Positions 22,213 to 34,300 of a DNA stretch of 64,000 bases are shown one piece after another; the first letter of the stretch is position 1, and every line of letters starts with the position of its first letter. Below the pieces are notes generated by a model that was given only the letters and a program-made list of their open reading frames with translations, was not told the DNA's origin and ran no database searches. The translations under genes and the position numbers were made by a program. The DNA is from Ciona savignyi (taxonomy: Eukaryota > Chordata > Ascidiacea > Phlebobranchia > Cionidae): the NCBI GenBank assembly GCA_000149265.1, contig CH002587.1, forward strand, positions 1,957-65,956. The letters are read 5' to 3'.

Positions 22213-23224
22213 ATTAGGGAATTAACTTCAGTAAATGTTTTCTTTATTTAATTGGCACAGAATGTCTAATGTTTTAACCTTTTACCAAATTTTAATTAAA
22301 TTAGAGAAGCCGTTCAAGCTCTATGGCCACAAAATCGAATTTATTAGAAAATTAAAATGTTTTGGTTTTTTAATGTCTGAGGGGAATTCTTCTAGAATCA
22401 TTACCCAAATTTTTGGTTTTTGCATATTTAGACCATGTTGACTTACAAATGTCCGATTTTCATTGCGATTTCATTACTCCTTTTGGTACATGTCGGGGCG
22501 ACATGGCATGCTTGTCACAATCATGATTTGAGACCATATCCCATTTTTTGGAGTATTTTCCTAGGTAATTTCATTATTTCTTCTAAGTGTTAAATCAGTG
22601 ACTAATGCCCTTACATTCCGACAAATCTGATTTAAATTGTAACACCCGTTCAAGCGCTATGCCCAAAAAAGGCTATTTTTTTAGAAAAAAATAGCGTTTT
22701 GGTTTTTAACGCCCCAGGGGAATTCCCCTGAATTTATCACCCAAAATTTTGGTTTCTGCATATCTAGACCATGTACTCTAACAAATTACAAAGTTTTATT
22801 GTGATTTAATTACCCCTTCTGATGAATGTCGGAGCCACAAGCCACTCCTGTCACAATCATGATTTAGAACAAAATCTTGTTTTTAGGGTAATTCTCTAGA
22901 TCATTTTTGTATTTCTTTTAAGTGTTATATCAGTTGCTAATGTTCTTACATTATACCAAATCTAACTAAAATTGAAGTAGACGTTTAATACCTATGCTCA
23001 AAAAAGCTAATTTTTTAGATAAAAATACCATTTTGGTTTATCACCTCCCAGGGGAATTCCCCTGGCCAAATTACCCAAAATTGTGGTTTCTGTATATCGA
23101 GTGACCCCTTCTGGTAGATGTCGGAGCCACAAGCCATGCCTGTCAAACCTTTAACAATAAAAAAAAAAAAAAAAAAAAACGGACAAAAACAATATGTGTC
23201 CCATTTTTCCAAATGGGACCCATA
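22213..23224 (-). mobile_element. Tandem-core repeat element, truncated copy in an NLR intron
   Basis: It contains about three core units with the 'aggggaattcccct' palindrome. It ends at the head hairpin GTCCCATTT...AAATGGGAC at about 23198-23219, after an A-run. The tail end is missing. Confidence 0.65.
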
Positions 23225-24037
23225 AATAGGCACCCGACAAGCTTCAGACAACATACTGAAAACACTACGTATCTTAGAACATTTCATGAATATAGCAGCC
23301 CGTGTTGGAACTGCATGGTTATTCACTGGTGATAGTTGTTACAGCAGGGTATCCTACTTTAAAAATATTACCGAATAGTACACCGGCATTTTAAATGTCT
23401 TAGCAATAAGAAAATGGTACATCGAAATTTCATACATAATTAGGGTTTGGCTAAGCTGTCAATCAAATCACCGAAAAGCTACACAGTTTCTTTGAGGCCT
23501 ATTTGTTGTAATTTTTATTTTATAACATTTTTCCAGTTTATTAAAATACATCTTAGGTTTGACCGCCACCTCTTGACTGTTTTAACGAATGTAGTTTTGC
23601 CGTCTTTTTTCAGTTTTAAATTGTTATAAAAGACTCTGTCTCTGTTGCGTGTTTTCATCGTGGAAACAAAAAAAAAACCAAACTAGTTGATTAGTTGCAC
23701 AGTCCATTTACACCACCCAAATACATATGCCTCATACCCATTGTGGTATATATAGGGTACAGAGAGTAGGGGGGTCAAAACTTTAGTTTAAATCATTAAT
23801 TAATTAAGGTGACATAGTGTGGCAAAAGATAAAACACAAATATTTTATTGTATTTATGATGCTGTTACAAACATGAAAGAATTTATAAATATATACAAAG
23901 AGTTATATAATGCATTTGTACCTATTTTGACAATGCAAATTTTCCATACATTAAATCAATTTTTTCATATTAAATAAAAAAATAATTTTCATTATAATAT
24001 TACCCAAACAGCCAAATAAGCTGCAAATAAGGTTTAC

Positions 24038-24217
24038 CTGGGGAGAAGGGAGTTGTTGTATTGCTTCTTGCAACATACGTTGACCTTCTGGTGAAAGTTC
24101 GTTCCAGTTCAAATTCAGTTCGGATATTTTTCCAACACACCCAGCCAGACATTGTGCTGCGTGGTCATCCAACCTCACATCGTCCAACCTCCTATAGCTT
24201 TCCATTGTAAGTTTGAT
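24038..24217 (-). CDS. NLR-family protein, LRR exon B2
   Basis: A 180-base phase-0 exon of 60 residues, five longer than the other copies: IKLTMESYRRLDDVRLDDHA, then AQCLAGCVGKISELNLNWNE, then LSPEGQRMLQEAIQQLPSPQ. The extra residues come from a local repeat of the RLDD segment at DNA level ('acctcacatcgtccaacctc' on the plus strand). Acceptor and donor contexts match the other B exons. It is the most upstream of the four B exons in the duplicated half. Confidence 0.85.
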
Positions 24218-24278
24218 CTGTGTGGAACAGGAATTTCAAAACTACACAATGAATATATCCTATTAATTATATGTTTAA

Positions 24279-24348
24279 CTAGAGAGTGTCAACCACGTGT
24301 TTAACCACCACTATTTGTAAAACACATGTTGTATGCCATATATCCATG
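24279..24348 (-). repeat. Tail fragment of the tandem-core element
   Basis: CTAGAGAGTGTCAACCACGT and about 50 further bases of the tail ('aaaacacatgttgtatgcc'), then unrelated sequence. It lies just upstream of LRR exon B2. Confidence 0.6.
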
Positions 24349-24448
24349 GGTTGAATTAAATGTTTAATAATTAAATAGACAATAGAAACAAACCAATTTA
24401 AATATTCATTATAAATATAACAAATTATAACAACTTAGCTACTGAAAG

Positions 24449-24490
24449 ATAGGATAGGATAGGATATTCACGTTTATCCCCATGAATACA
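24449..24490 (-). repeat. SINE tail fragment
   Basis: 'aggataggataggatattca' followed by 'cgtttatccccatgaat', the 3' end of the SINE seen complete at 46.2 kb. Confidence 0.5.
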
Positions 24491-25021
24491 AGAACAGACT
24501 GAGGGACGAGTCCATAATGGGTGAGAACACTGCCAGATGAAACAAAATTCCACATTCGTCTGTTGTGGTAACTAACAGACATAAATGAAAAAAAATTATA
24601 ACCGAATGGTTTTATAAAAATGTCATAGTACCGGCATTATAAAAATGTCATGGTAATAAGAAAATGGTGGGTACTTCGTTTATAGTTGATTATGGTTTGG
24701 TTTAGCTTTTAATCAAATCACTAAGAAGTTATCTAGCAAACTACAGCGTGCAGTGGTACGTTTGATCTTGTAGTTTATAACCGTGGACTAATTAATGTTC
24801 AGTTGTAATGCAATTTCCTCATTTATTTATTTCTATTTTATTTATTGTTTTGTAGCCAAATCAGGAAGTCACTGTCCGATCTAAATAAATTAGTAGAAAA
24901 ATCTAAATAAATTAGTAGAAATATAATGGTAATTCTAATAATGGTCAGAATTGATAATACCAGGTGATTATGGTAGCATTACCAGATCTATTGCAGCATG
25001 TTGTGTATAGTAGAACTCCTG

Positions 25022-25320
25022 NNNNNNNNNNNNNNNNNNNNNNNNNNNNNNNNNNNNNNNNNNNNNNNNNNNNNNNNNNNNNNNNNNNNNNNNNNNNNNN
25101 NNNNNNNNNNNNNNNNNNNNNNNNNNNNNNNNNNNNNNNNNNNNNNNNNNNNNNNNNNNNNNNNNNNNNNNNNNNNNNNNNNNNNNNNNNNNNNNNNNNN
25201 NNNNNNNNNNNNNNNNNNNNNNNNNNNNNNNNNNNNNNNNNNNNNNNNNNNNNNNNNNNNNNNNNNNNNNNNNNNNNNNNNNNNNNNNNNNNNNNNNNNN
25301 NNNNNNNNNNNNNNNNNNNN
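25022..25320. other. Assembly gap (299 N)
   Basis: A run of unknown bases just below the duplicated exon A. The paired sequence at 34.7 kb spans the corresponding interval in about 60 bases, so the gap may hide an insertion or be over-sized. Confidence 0.9.
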
Positions 25321-25362
25321 TGATTGATGTGGAGCTACTTGAAGCATGTTCCAAATATTTAC

Positions 25363-25522
25363 CTTCTTCGGTCGATCATTGATAGCTGTGCACAAATCCC
25401 GCACACCATTCGTTCAGTTGTTCGCAATTCCATAATAGAAGTTCATCAATATGTTGCATATGAGGAACCAGGTATAAAGCTACATTTCCCAGCTCTGTTC
25501 CTTTCAACTTTAACTTCTTTAT
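25363..25522 (-). pseudogene. NLR LRR exon A', frameshifted duplicate
   Basis: A copy of LRR exon A with intact acceptor ('tttctag') and donor (AAG|GTAAAT). It reads IKKLKLKGTELGNVALYLVP, then HMQHIDELLLWNCEQLNE, and there one extra base relative to exon A shifts the frame. The remainder (RDLCTAINDRPKK) is readable only in the next frame. The exon is 160 bases instead of 159, so it cannot be used in frame between phase-0 exons. It lies beside the 299-N gap, so an assembly error cannot be excluded. Confidence 0.7.
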
Positions 25523-26520
25523 CTAGAAACAAAGTTTTTAACTTCTCACATATTAGTTTAATTGTTTTATCAATACTATTATGAAAGATGTCCACCATGC
25601 TGTTCATTGTACATCAGTGTAATTCATATGGTTTGGTAAGCAAGTGTTCTTGTTGTCAATATGGAAAAGTAAATTACGCTCCGAAACTTTTATTCATTCT
25701 GGGCATTTGTGATGACTAATACTAAGCAGCAATTTCTATGAATCAACAACTTTGTATAAAATACACAGGATCTGTCAGTATTTATATGACGATAAATCAT
25801 AAATATTAGTTGCTACTCATGCGGTGAACTAATGTAACTTGTCACAGATTATCTGGATGATATTAATGATAAGTATTTGATAACATTATCAAACATATAT
25901 ATATAAAGTATAAGTTGGTAGTTCGTGCATTAGGTGTCAGTGGTTTAAGGACTTAGTATATAATCGTCGTTTCATTTAAAATATAATCACAACATGAGCT
26001 TTATGTAATCATTGTAGCACTTATCTGCCTTCTTCTAGGATATTTTTATTTATTTGGCAAACAATCGAAACATGTTTCACAAATAGAGGAGGTTAACACA
26101 TTGGAACTGCCCAATTACACTGGGACAACTAAACAACTGGTTAACTATGATGCATGTCTTTAAACCAATAGTTCCGGTTATTGAACAAAAGCTTTTATTT
26201 TTTTATTATTTACGAAAAATCAATTTAAATTAAAGTGTACCTACTGCTACAATGCTATCATTGTTTACTAACACTAATTTTATGCTACATATCAGATTTA
26301 GTTTTAATTTAACTCTTTAACAAACTTTAAACTGAGGAAGGACTATTGTCGAGCATCCAACCTGCTTGCTTGTGAGTGTATGTTATAAACCTCACTAAAC
26401 ACCACAATTGACAATGAAACATACCATTACAAACCAAAATATTTAAAGACATCATCCCATCACAATACACCACTTGTTAAACACAATAGAAATCGACATA
26501 AAATTCATTCCAAAACCACA

Positions 26521-26631
26521 TTATGTCCGAACCTTTCCGGGTTGCAGTTGTAGCATTCGCTTCACAACTTCAGGACGAACATAAGGACCCACTCTCCATG
26601 ATGTTGACCATCCATCGCCTGCATCCAACTC
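26521..26631 (-). CDS. NLR-family protein, terminal exon 1 (short tail)
   Basis: Terminal exon with acceptor 'tatttcctcag' and phase-0 entry: ELDAGDGWSTSWRVGPYVRP, then EVVKRMLQLQPGKVRT and TAA. It has no CaaX box and no basic tail, unlike terminal exon 2 eight kilobases further on. It follows LRR exon B1 in phase, so exons 42.4, 39.2-41.0, 34.8, 28.9 and 26.5 kb make a complete 3' end of 774 visible residues. No family match was recognised for the tail itself. The call rests on splice-site fit and on protein-like composition. Confidence 0.6.
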   Translation of the reverse strand, partial: ELDAGDGWSTSWRVGPYVRPEVVKRMLQLQPGKVRT

Positions 26632-26703
26632 CTGAGGAAATATTTAGGTTATTAACAGTTATATATAAACTATGAAACCTGAATACATAGATCAGCCTAC
26701 AAG

Positions 26704-28757
26704 CATAGGCGTAAAGTTCTCCTTATTGTAGGCCGTGCAGGAATTCGAAACCCGTTCGCGCGTGAGCGCAAAAAAAATTTTTCAGGTACACTTTCCTACG
26801 TAGACGGTAGCATTTGAAAACTACCTACCTCTCAGTAAGTTTTATAGCGCACAGCGGCAGTTTAACTAACTTAGTAATTACATAAAACACTTAACAACGC
26901 TTTCGTTCGTCAAACAACGCTTTCGTTCTTAGGTCATTCCCCCATTAGCTCACGTCTGACCACCGAACCTGGTGTCGGCATCCGACGTTTGATCGGGGAT
27001 CGGCCGACCTACCCAATCTTATAAAAAATCCTTAGCTTCCGGTTAGGGTATAATCGTTCGCATATAATCGTTTGCGGCCAAAGGACCGAGTTATAAAATA
27101 ATTTAATCGTCTCGACGTAAACCATTGCACTTTCGTTAGTCGCGTGGAATAAGTGGTGAAACAAATATAACACTCCAAAAGTGTATGTTGCGTCTGGAAA
27201 ATCAAATGATCTCCGCAATTATAGGCGTAACTAAAAAGTAGTTTAAACATTAATTTAGTTAGGGCAGGAATATATTCAAGAGGGTATTACGTACCGTAGC
27301 GGGATCTTATTAATCATTCTGTAAAACTAATTCATGCAAACAATAATAAATCACATTTTTAAACCTGAAAATTTTAATTGTGTGAAATGCGTAAAAGAAG
27401 TTTTAACGCGATTTTCGCTTTATGCTTTTAATTGATAACAGACGGTTTATACTAAAGAAACATTAGATTACTCTCTCTTATCATTAGCGTGCGCTTCGAG
27501 CGTTCGCATGTCACCAAAAAGATACACGCGTCTACTCATTTCGGCCAGGTGCAAGTTGGACCAAGGCCAAGCAATCCTTCCGTACACGCTAAGCGAAAGA
27601 TTGCTTAATAAATAAAGTTAAAAGATACGGATTAGCTTTCCTAACTGTGATTAATACACTCGATACCGAATATAATACTTTTGCTTGGAATATTTTTTAA
27701 CTACCTGATAAAAGCGTCTATTGTTTATTGATTTGTTGTTTCATTGGAGCATATGATATTAAAACGCAACCTCCCTTGTATAATCACAGTGAAGGTGCGA
27801 TCAAATATATACGCAATACGCTATATATCGATTATAATAATAAATATATATTATATACGTTTTACCACAAACCGTATTAAAATTCAAAATTTTGTATGTT
27901 TAAGTTAAACTTCAGGTTAAGCTCTGTGCAGTTAAGTAGTGTGAATAACCGTTTAATCGCTCGATTGCTGTAAAGTTAAACTATATTTCTGTCATAGTTT
28001 GCATTTTCGCGTGAGAAAATAATCGTTTTTTTTTGGACGCGTTTCAGATCGGATCTGCAAGGATTTTAATGATCGTAAAAAAACCTGATACTGGGAAGTA
28101 TATGAATAATAATTCAGTGTAGAGAACTAGCAATATGCTCTATACAGTGTTCAGAGAAATTTAGAGAAATTTAACATTCCCCCATAACTTATGTTTTCAT
28201 TGAAAAGTATGCAAAATTAATAACTATAAATTCAACAAAAATAAGAACTAAATATTTTAGATTTTATATTTTGTGCTAATTAAAAACATAGTTGTTAAAG
28301 TGAAATAAACATTCCCAAAATAAGTCTAGTCTTTACATAACTTTCCAATAATTGCGTCATATTTAAAGGTGCAATAAACCACGTGATTAGCGCGGGGAAA
28401 GTGACCTACTTTCTTTGTGTGTGCGCGCGCTTTAAGCGCGTCGTATGTGACGCAAAAGATAACTAATCGTGCTTATCTATTGTCGCACGCATGCTGAGAC
28501 GTTGTGCTGACGTTCGCATAATTGAAGGAACGATTTTTGTTGAGAGATAAATAGCAACCGCGATTTTATGTTTTGAATTTCAAATCCCAACTATTCTTAT
28601 TAAATTGCTTAAAAAGATTCGAATCCCTATAGATTTGAATCTTAAAGATTCGAGATTCTATATTGTGCATCCCTATTTTTATATGAATAAATTTTATATT
28701 TTTTGGAATCGTTAGGCCGTGCGACGCACGGCCGCACGGCCGTACTTTACGCCACTG
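26704..28757. mobile_element. Non-autonomous hAT-like element, older copy
   Basis: The ends are CATAGGCGTAAAG and, inverted at the right, CAGTGGCGTAAAG. The interior matches the copy at 30667-32808 over most of its length ('ctacctacctctcagtaagt', 'gatcggggatcggccgacct', 'tacgcaatacgctatatatc'). No transposase frame is visible. Flanking octamers CCTACAAG and ACTGCAAT agree at five places, possibly a decayed target duplication. It sits between LRR exon B1 and terminal exon 1. Confidence 0.6.
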
Positions 28758-28877
28758 ACTGCAATATCACCGCTAACCCACACTCGGTAAAAGGTAATTT
28801 GAAATTTCTCCACATTTGCCTATCTCTATGAATATCGTTTCCGTTCTGAACGATCGAAATGTACAAGGAAGACTTAC

Positions 28878-29030
28878 CGAGGAAAGTTGTTGAACAGCTT
28901 CACGTAAGATGATGCGACTTTTTATGGAAATCCTCTCCTCGTCAATTCGTAGACGGCTAACTTTATGCAAACAATCGGCCAAACAACGTGCTGCGTTCTT
29001 ATCGAATTTAGATTGAATATCCAAGACAAT
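28878..29030 (-). CDS. NLR-family protein, LRR exon B1 (diverged)
   Basis: A 153-base phase-0 exon (acceptor 'ccttgttgcag', donor TCG|GTAAGT) of 51 residues: IVLDIQSKFDKNAARCLADC, then LHKVSRLRIDEERISIKSRI, then ILREAVQQLSS. It is clearly a relative of the B exons below (AARCLADC against AAQCLAGC; LREAVQQL against LQEAIQQL) but much more diverged, so it predates the duplication of the lower array. It follows exon A and precedes terminal exon 1. Confidence 0.82.
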
Positions 29031-29724
29031 CTGCAACAAGGATAAGGGAGTGATTCATATTAATGTAAGTTATCATACATTGGTTATATGGAACAATGTC
29101 CATATACCTGGTATGACATGGTACTTGTAGTTTGACAAAGTGTTGGTTTAAATTGGTGCTGATTACAAGAATAATCTTGTCTTCAGTATATATGAAGTAT
29201 CCACAATAGACGTAAAAGTCACAACAGTAATGCAAGTAATGAACCTGCTTATTACTAGAACAGTTACTTTATTGCAATAAACACACATAATTCATGTGGA
29301 ATATAATATTAAATAACCGAGAATATAGAAGCAGCATCGTAATGATAAATACACCGGTATCACCATAGCTTTTAGCTATATATTTACGGCTTCCATTGCG
29401 CGCGCGCACACACAGAGAAAACGAGTTTAAAGTGTATAGAAGTACAAATATGATAATGTTGTTGTTATGCTATGATGAATTTTGTATTTCCGAGCTCCCG
29501 CTTTAAAAAAATGTTCGCACACTTTCGCAGGATAGATGCGCTTTCGGTATGAAGAAACGCATAACGGGTAATACGTTCCCTCGTTTTTTTAAAGGCCTAT
29601 ATACAATAAAAAAATAGTAAAGTTACTAGTCAGTATTGTACTCGTCTACAATAAGGTTGTGCGTAGATAAGCCGACCCAATACTAAGGCCTAACGGGCAA
29701 CATTAAAAGGAAGAAAAGAGGGAA

Positions 29725-29884
29725 GGAGGGAAACTGCTCACTGAAACTATGGAAACTAATTCTAAAGCTGCCATAAACACTAATCTATACCCCAGAACTA
29801 ACCCTAACACCAACCCAAATAAAAAAAAATAACACTAATGCCCTAATATTTGTTTTAGTTGACGGTTTTCCGCCCTTCCATCCT
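29725..29884. repeat. MITE-like repeat with GGAGGGAAAC ends, second copy
   Basis: GGAGGGAAACTG at the left and a CCGCCCTTCC type right end, with the 'aaactatggaaactaat' interior shared with 1779-1941. Confidence 0.45.
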
Positions 29885-29899
29885 TCTCTCTCTATAGTC

Positions 29900-30469
29900 C
29901 AGTGGTTCCCAACCTGGGGGTCGCGACCCCCAAAGGGGTCGCAAAGCATGTTAAAGGGGGTCGCGAAGCTGTTGCTAATGTAAGAACAAAGGTAAATGTC
30001 AATAGGCTGGGTGCACCGGTACGCTCGTAGTATGTGCTATCCCGTGCATAATTTTTCATTGAGACATTTCATTCGGATTGTCATGTAACACAATATTATT
30101 GCATCAGTATGCATCCACTGTGATGTCATATCGTCCACTGTGATGTCATATCGTCCACTGTGATGTCATAAACTATATGACCACTTGACTGTAAACGTAC
30201 AATAGCTGCAAATTGGGACTCTATTGGGGAAGTAGCTTAGTATATTATACAACAGAAATCAGTCAAGACTTGGAATTGGTAAAGATAGTTAAGGGGAGGT
30301 TTAGCTGCAGACCAAGGTCAACGATCGCACTGATTTGTTAATAAATGCAAGTAAAACATTTTTGTGTTAACTTTCTAATTTAGCATTTAGGAAAGAATAT
30401 AAGTGTGGGTCACGGAATCTTCGAAAATTTTTAAGAGGGTCACCAAGACAAAAAGGTTGGGAACCACTG
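29900..30469. mobile_element. hAT-type MITE, 570 bp
   Basis: Terminal inverted repeats CAGTGGTTCCCAACCTGG and AAGGTTGGGAACCACTG are typical of hAT non-autonomous elements. Inside is a threefold 20-bp tandem repeat ('tccactgtgatgtcatatcg') at about 30113-30172. No coding frame. A clean 8-bp target duplication could not be read. Confidence 0.8.
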
Positions 30470-30666
30470 CTCTATACCTTATTTTAGTTTCCCCCGGCCC
30501 AACTATACAGCAGTGGCGTTTCTAGAATTTTCAAGGGGCGGTCTTGTTTATAAACCATAGAAAGGTACAAACAAAATTTTCGCGCAACAATTATTTAGTG
30601 GTGATTTTAACAGCTCTACACTTCACATAAGAATGCCTATTAAATCGTTTTTTTTTATCTCATAGA

Positions 30667-32808
30667 CATAGGCGTAAAATTGTCCGTATTGTAGGAAGTG
30701 CGGCAATTAAAAATCCGTAAGTAGACGGTAGCATATTAAAACTACCTACCTCTCAGTAAGTTTTAATGCACACAGCGGCAGTTCAACTAACTTAGTAATT
30801 AAAGAAAACACTTAACGACGCTTTCGTTCTTTAAACAAACCCCCCATTAGATCACGTCAGACCACCGAACCTGGTGTCAACATTCGACCTTTGATCGGGG
30901 ATCGGCCGACCTACCCAATCCTATAAAAATTCCTTAGCTTCCGGTTAGGGTATAATCGTTCGGTTTGCAGCCAAAGGAGCGAATAATTTAATCGTCCCAA
31001 CGTAAACCATTCGACTTTTTTACTCGCGTGGAATAATTGGTGAAACAAATGTTATATTCCAAAGGTGTATGTGCGCGTCTGGGAAATCAAATAATCTCCG
31101 CAATTATAAGCGTAACTAAAAAGTAATTTAAAAATCTATTTAGTTAGGGCAAGCATAGATTCAACAGGGCATTATATTCCGTAGCGGGATGTAATTAATC
31201 ATTCTAAATATAAAAACTAAATCATGCAAACAACATTAAATTACATTTTAATCCTGAAAATTTTAATTGTGTGAATTACCTAAAATAAATTTAAATGCAA
31301 TTTTCGCTTTATGTTTTTTTAATTGATAACACACTGTTAATTCTAAAGAAACATAAGTGTACTCTCTTTTATCATTATCGTGAGCTTCCAGCGTTCGCAC
31401 GTCATCAAAAAGATACACGCGTCCACTAAACGGAAGATTGCTTAAAAAATAAAGTTAAAAGATACGAATTAGCTTTCCTAACTGTAATTAATACACTTGC
31501 TACCGAATATAAAGCTTTACTTAAAATATATCTTTAACTACCTGAAGCGTCTGGTTGTTTCTTAATCTGTTGTTTAATTGGAGCATATAATATTAAAACG
31601 CAATCGCCCTTGTATAATCACAGCGAAGGTGCGATCAAACATATACGCAATACGCTATATATCGAATATAATAATAAATATATCTATATATATTATAGAC
31701 TTGGCACACGAGCTCGTATTTCTCGCACGCTAGGTAAAGAAAATTAGATTCTTTACTTCAAAGATAATAACTTAAAAGTTGTTGTATTATTTCAGCTTTA
31801 TTGCCGTAAGACATAAGTTATAAAGTAAATATTTTATTATTTATTACCGTGTTATTGTTACTTAAGAAAGACCAAGGGGAGTACAACAATCCGCTTGCAA
31901 ATTTCGCAACCTGATGCCACAGACGAAGGATTGGATGTGAAAGAACTTTGTACTTATGTGTAGACAACCAGATGTAGTTAATGTACCCAAATGTAGTTAA
32001 TATCAGTTACACTTTGCACCCTAATTTACCTTTGTTTGCAATTAGAGATACAAAATGTTATAAGGCTAACCATAATGTACCATGTACCGGTAAGGTCATG
32101 TGGTGAATCGCTGGTTCGATTTGTGAACATTATTCGTTTTTACCATAGCAATACGCGACCAAAAGAAATAAGGAAAATCCAGGGGTGCTATAGTCATACA
32201 TGCATATTTCCATTTCGGCAAGTAAAAAAGACCGGTTAACTTATTTCACTTAATCTCATAGTTACGTTTACCAAATTGCGTTAACGAAAGTACAAATTCA
32301 TCGTTGAACACATTTTTTCACCTGTATCATTAGTAGTACAGCTCTTGCTTATTTTGCAGTAAAGATGAAAATTAAAAGTCATTACTGTAAAAAGTTATTA
32401 CGTTTTTTGTCCTTACCGAATGTTAGGACCGTCACCTAAGAAACTTTAAACTGATGTACAAGATTTAAAGCTATTCAGACTCATATTTTCTTTATGAATG
32501 TTAAACCTGTTTTAAAAAGTTTTTTTTTTTGTGAATGTTTTGTTTTTGTTATATTGTGTTTTCACTTATTTAGTAAATTTAAATAAGTTTTTTAAAATCA
32601 GGCGCCTTTGAGAAAAAAAATGGAAATATGTTCTCAGGAATTGTCAGTTAGCACGCGGAAGAATTTCGCCATATCCTGGCAAAAGGCCAAGGTAGGCTGG
32701 CCTACTCTGCACGCGTCGTTCGGCGCCACTGTATATATATATATATATATATATATAAATTATTTTTGTATATTTTTTTGAATCGTTGGGCCGTAGTTTA
32801 CACCACTG
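30667..32808. mobile_element. Non-autonomous hAT-like element with perfect 8-bp target duplication
   Basis: It is flanked by CTCATAGA on both sides (30659-30666 and 32809-32816). The ends are CATAGGCGTAAAA and an inverted CAGTGGTGTAAAC. The length is 2142 bp, with no transposase frame. The target-duplication length and CAGTGGCG-type ends fit the hAT superfamily. A homologous, older copy is at 26704-28757. It lies in the intron between LRR exons A and B1. Confidence 0.75.
32729..32755. repeat. TA microsatellite
   Basis: About 13 TA dinucleotides in a row, inside the hAT-like element. Confidence 0.9.
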
Positions 32809-32859
32809 CTCATAGATATAGGTGGAAGATAGTTTTTACAAAACGGTTCACTTTAATTT

Positions 32860-34300
32860 TGTGACAACTATACACAAACGTGTAAGACATAACGATAGCA
32901 ACGAGTACTGTAAAATAGGACTAGTGGAAATCTGGAGCCAATACTAAGCGAAATAACAAGGAAATCTAAACTCGTGGTTGTTACTATTCTTGTGAGAGTT
33001 GGAAAGTTTAACCCGTATCTGTTAACTATAATAAGCAAGCAATCTTGGGAAAAGCATGTATGTAAGGATTGTTTGGCCCTAGTACAAACTTGCACTTTTT
33101 CGAAAAGAGTAGACGTGTGTAACTTTTTGATGACACATGCGCGAATTCGCTGAGCTCAAGATGGTAATAAAACAGAATAAACTATTATTATATCGAAAGG
33201 TTAGCTAATAGTTCAGAACAAAAAAGTAATACTAGTTTCTTAACTTCGTAGTTCACACCTGTTTACGCAATTAAAATTTTATATTTTTAAAAATCCTATG
33301 ACTTACTGTTGTTTACTAAATTAAGTTTTACAAAGCGATGAATCAGATCATAGGTACGTAAAGTCGTATTGATTCTCTGTCCGTTTTTACTAAATTCATA
33401 TTATATAAATTCCATTTAGATTTAAAATCGCAAATACCTGATTATGCAGTTTCAAATGGGTCCCTACAATCACCCATTAGTATTTAACCTTCATTTATTT
33501 CATGCGAGTAACGAAGCCGAAATGCGTCAGAACTATATGCATCCGGACTACTATTACAACTAGACTTATTTTAATTCTTTAGATTTTACTTTCTGTGTTT
33601 AACTAATACCTGAATTGTACGATATATATTAAAAAATAATGGTTTATACTTTCTTATTGTTATCGTTGACTAATCGCTTTCCCACGAGTCATCAAAAATA
33701 TACACGCGTCTACTCTTTTTTATCAGATGCAAAATGGACCAGGGCCAAACAATCCTTACAGACACGCTTTACCAAAGATTACTTATTAGTTAAAGCTGTT
33801 TACCTTTTTCAAATCTCGCGTAACAACTACCAAATAGTTGAATTCCGTGGTATTTCGCCTGGTAGAATTTAGATATTTAGGGGACTGCTTAAATTAGACA
33901 AATGATCATCTCTTACACGAGACAGAAATCGAGTAACTCGCTGTATGAATGGTAGCAATATACCAATGAGCAGATTGGAATTACATTAAATGCCAGCGTA
34001 GACCACCATAGCTGATCGGGGTTTGATATAAATTTAACTTAAACCGGAATTGTATTGTTTAAAGGGGTTCAAACCGCATAAACCGGTTCTGTAAAAACTT
34101 ATCTGCTAAGAGCATTATTTTAAAATCAATGTAGTCAAAAAGTGCCTAGATTTAACAAGGCTAAATCTTATAAACAACAATAAATCATCGGGATTTTAAA
34201 CCTGGAAATTTTAATTGTGCAAAACTTGTGTTTATAGAGTTTAAATCCATTTTTATTTTCTGTTTTTAATTGATGGCAGTCTTATAATATAATAAATAAA
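32860..34300. repeat. Degenerate hAT-like relatives in opposite orientations
   Basis: Fragments of the 2.1-kb element interior recur: 'acacgcgtctactc' and 'atggaccagggccaaacaatcc' on the plus strand near 33.70 kb, and the same block on the minus strand near 33.07 kb. No ends or target duplications are visible, so these are old. Confidence 0.45.

Larger units (their letters stand above)
24970..25960 (-). repeat. Duplicated segment matching 34.7-35.2 and 36.9-37.1 kb
   Basis: Besides exon A, intron sequence on both sides matches the upstream locus: 'cagcatg...' blocks below, and above it 'catgctgttca', 'catttgtgatg', 'tactaagcagcaat' and 'tgataacattatcaaa'. This marks a segmental duplication of the LRR half of the gene. 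The upper copy has extra sequence between 35.2 and 36.9 kb. Confidence 0.6.

Noticed and set aside
24964-25404. Open frames across the N run
   Set aside because: They consist almost entirely of unknown bases and reflect the gap. Only the LRR exon A' frame next to it is meaningful.
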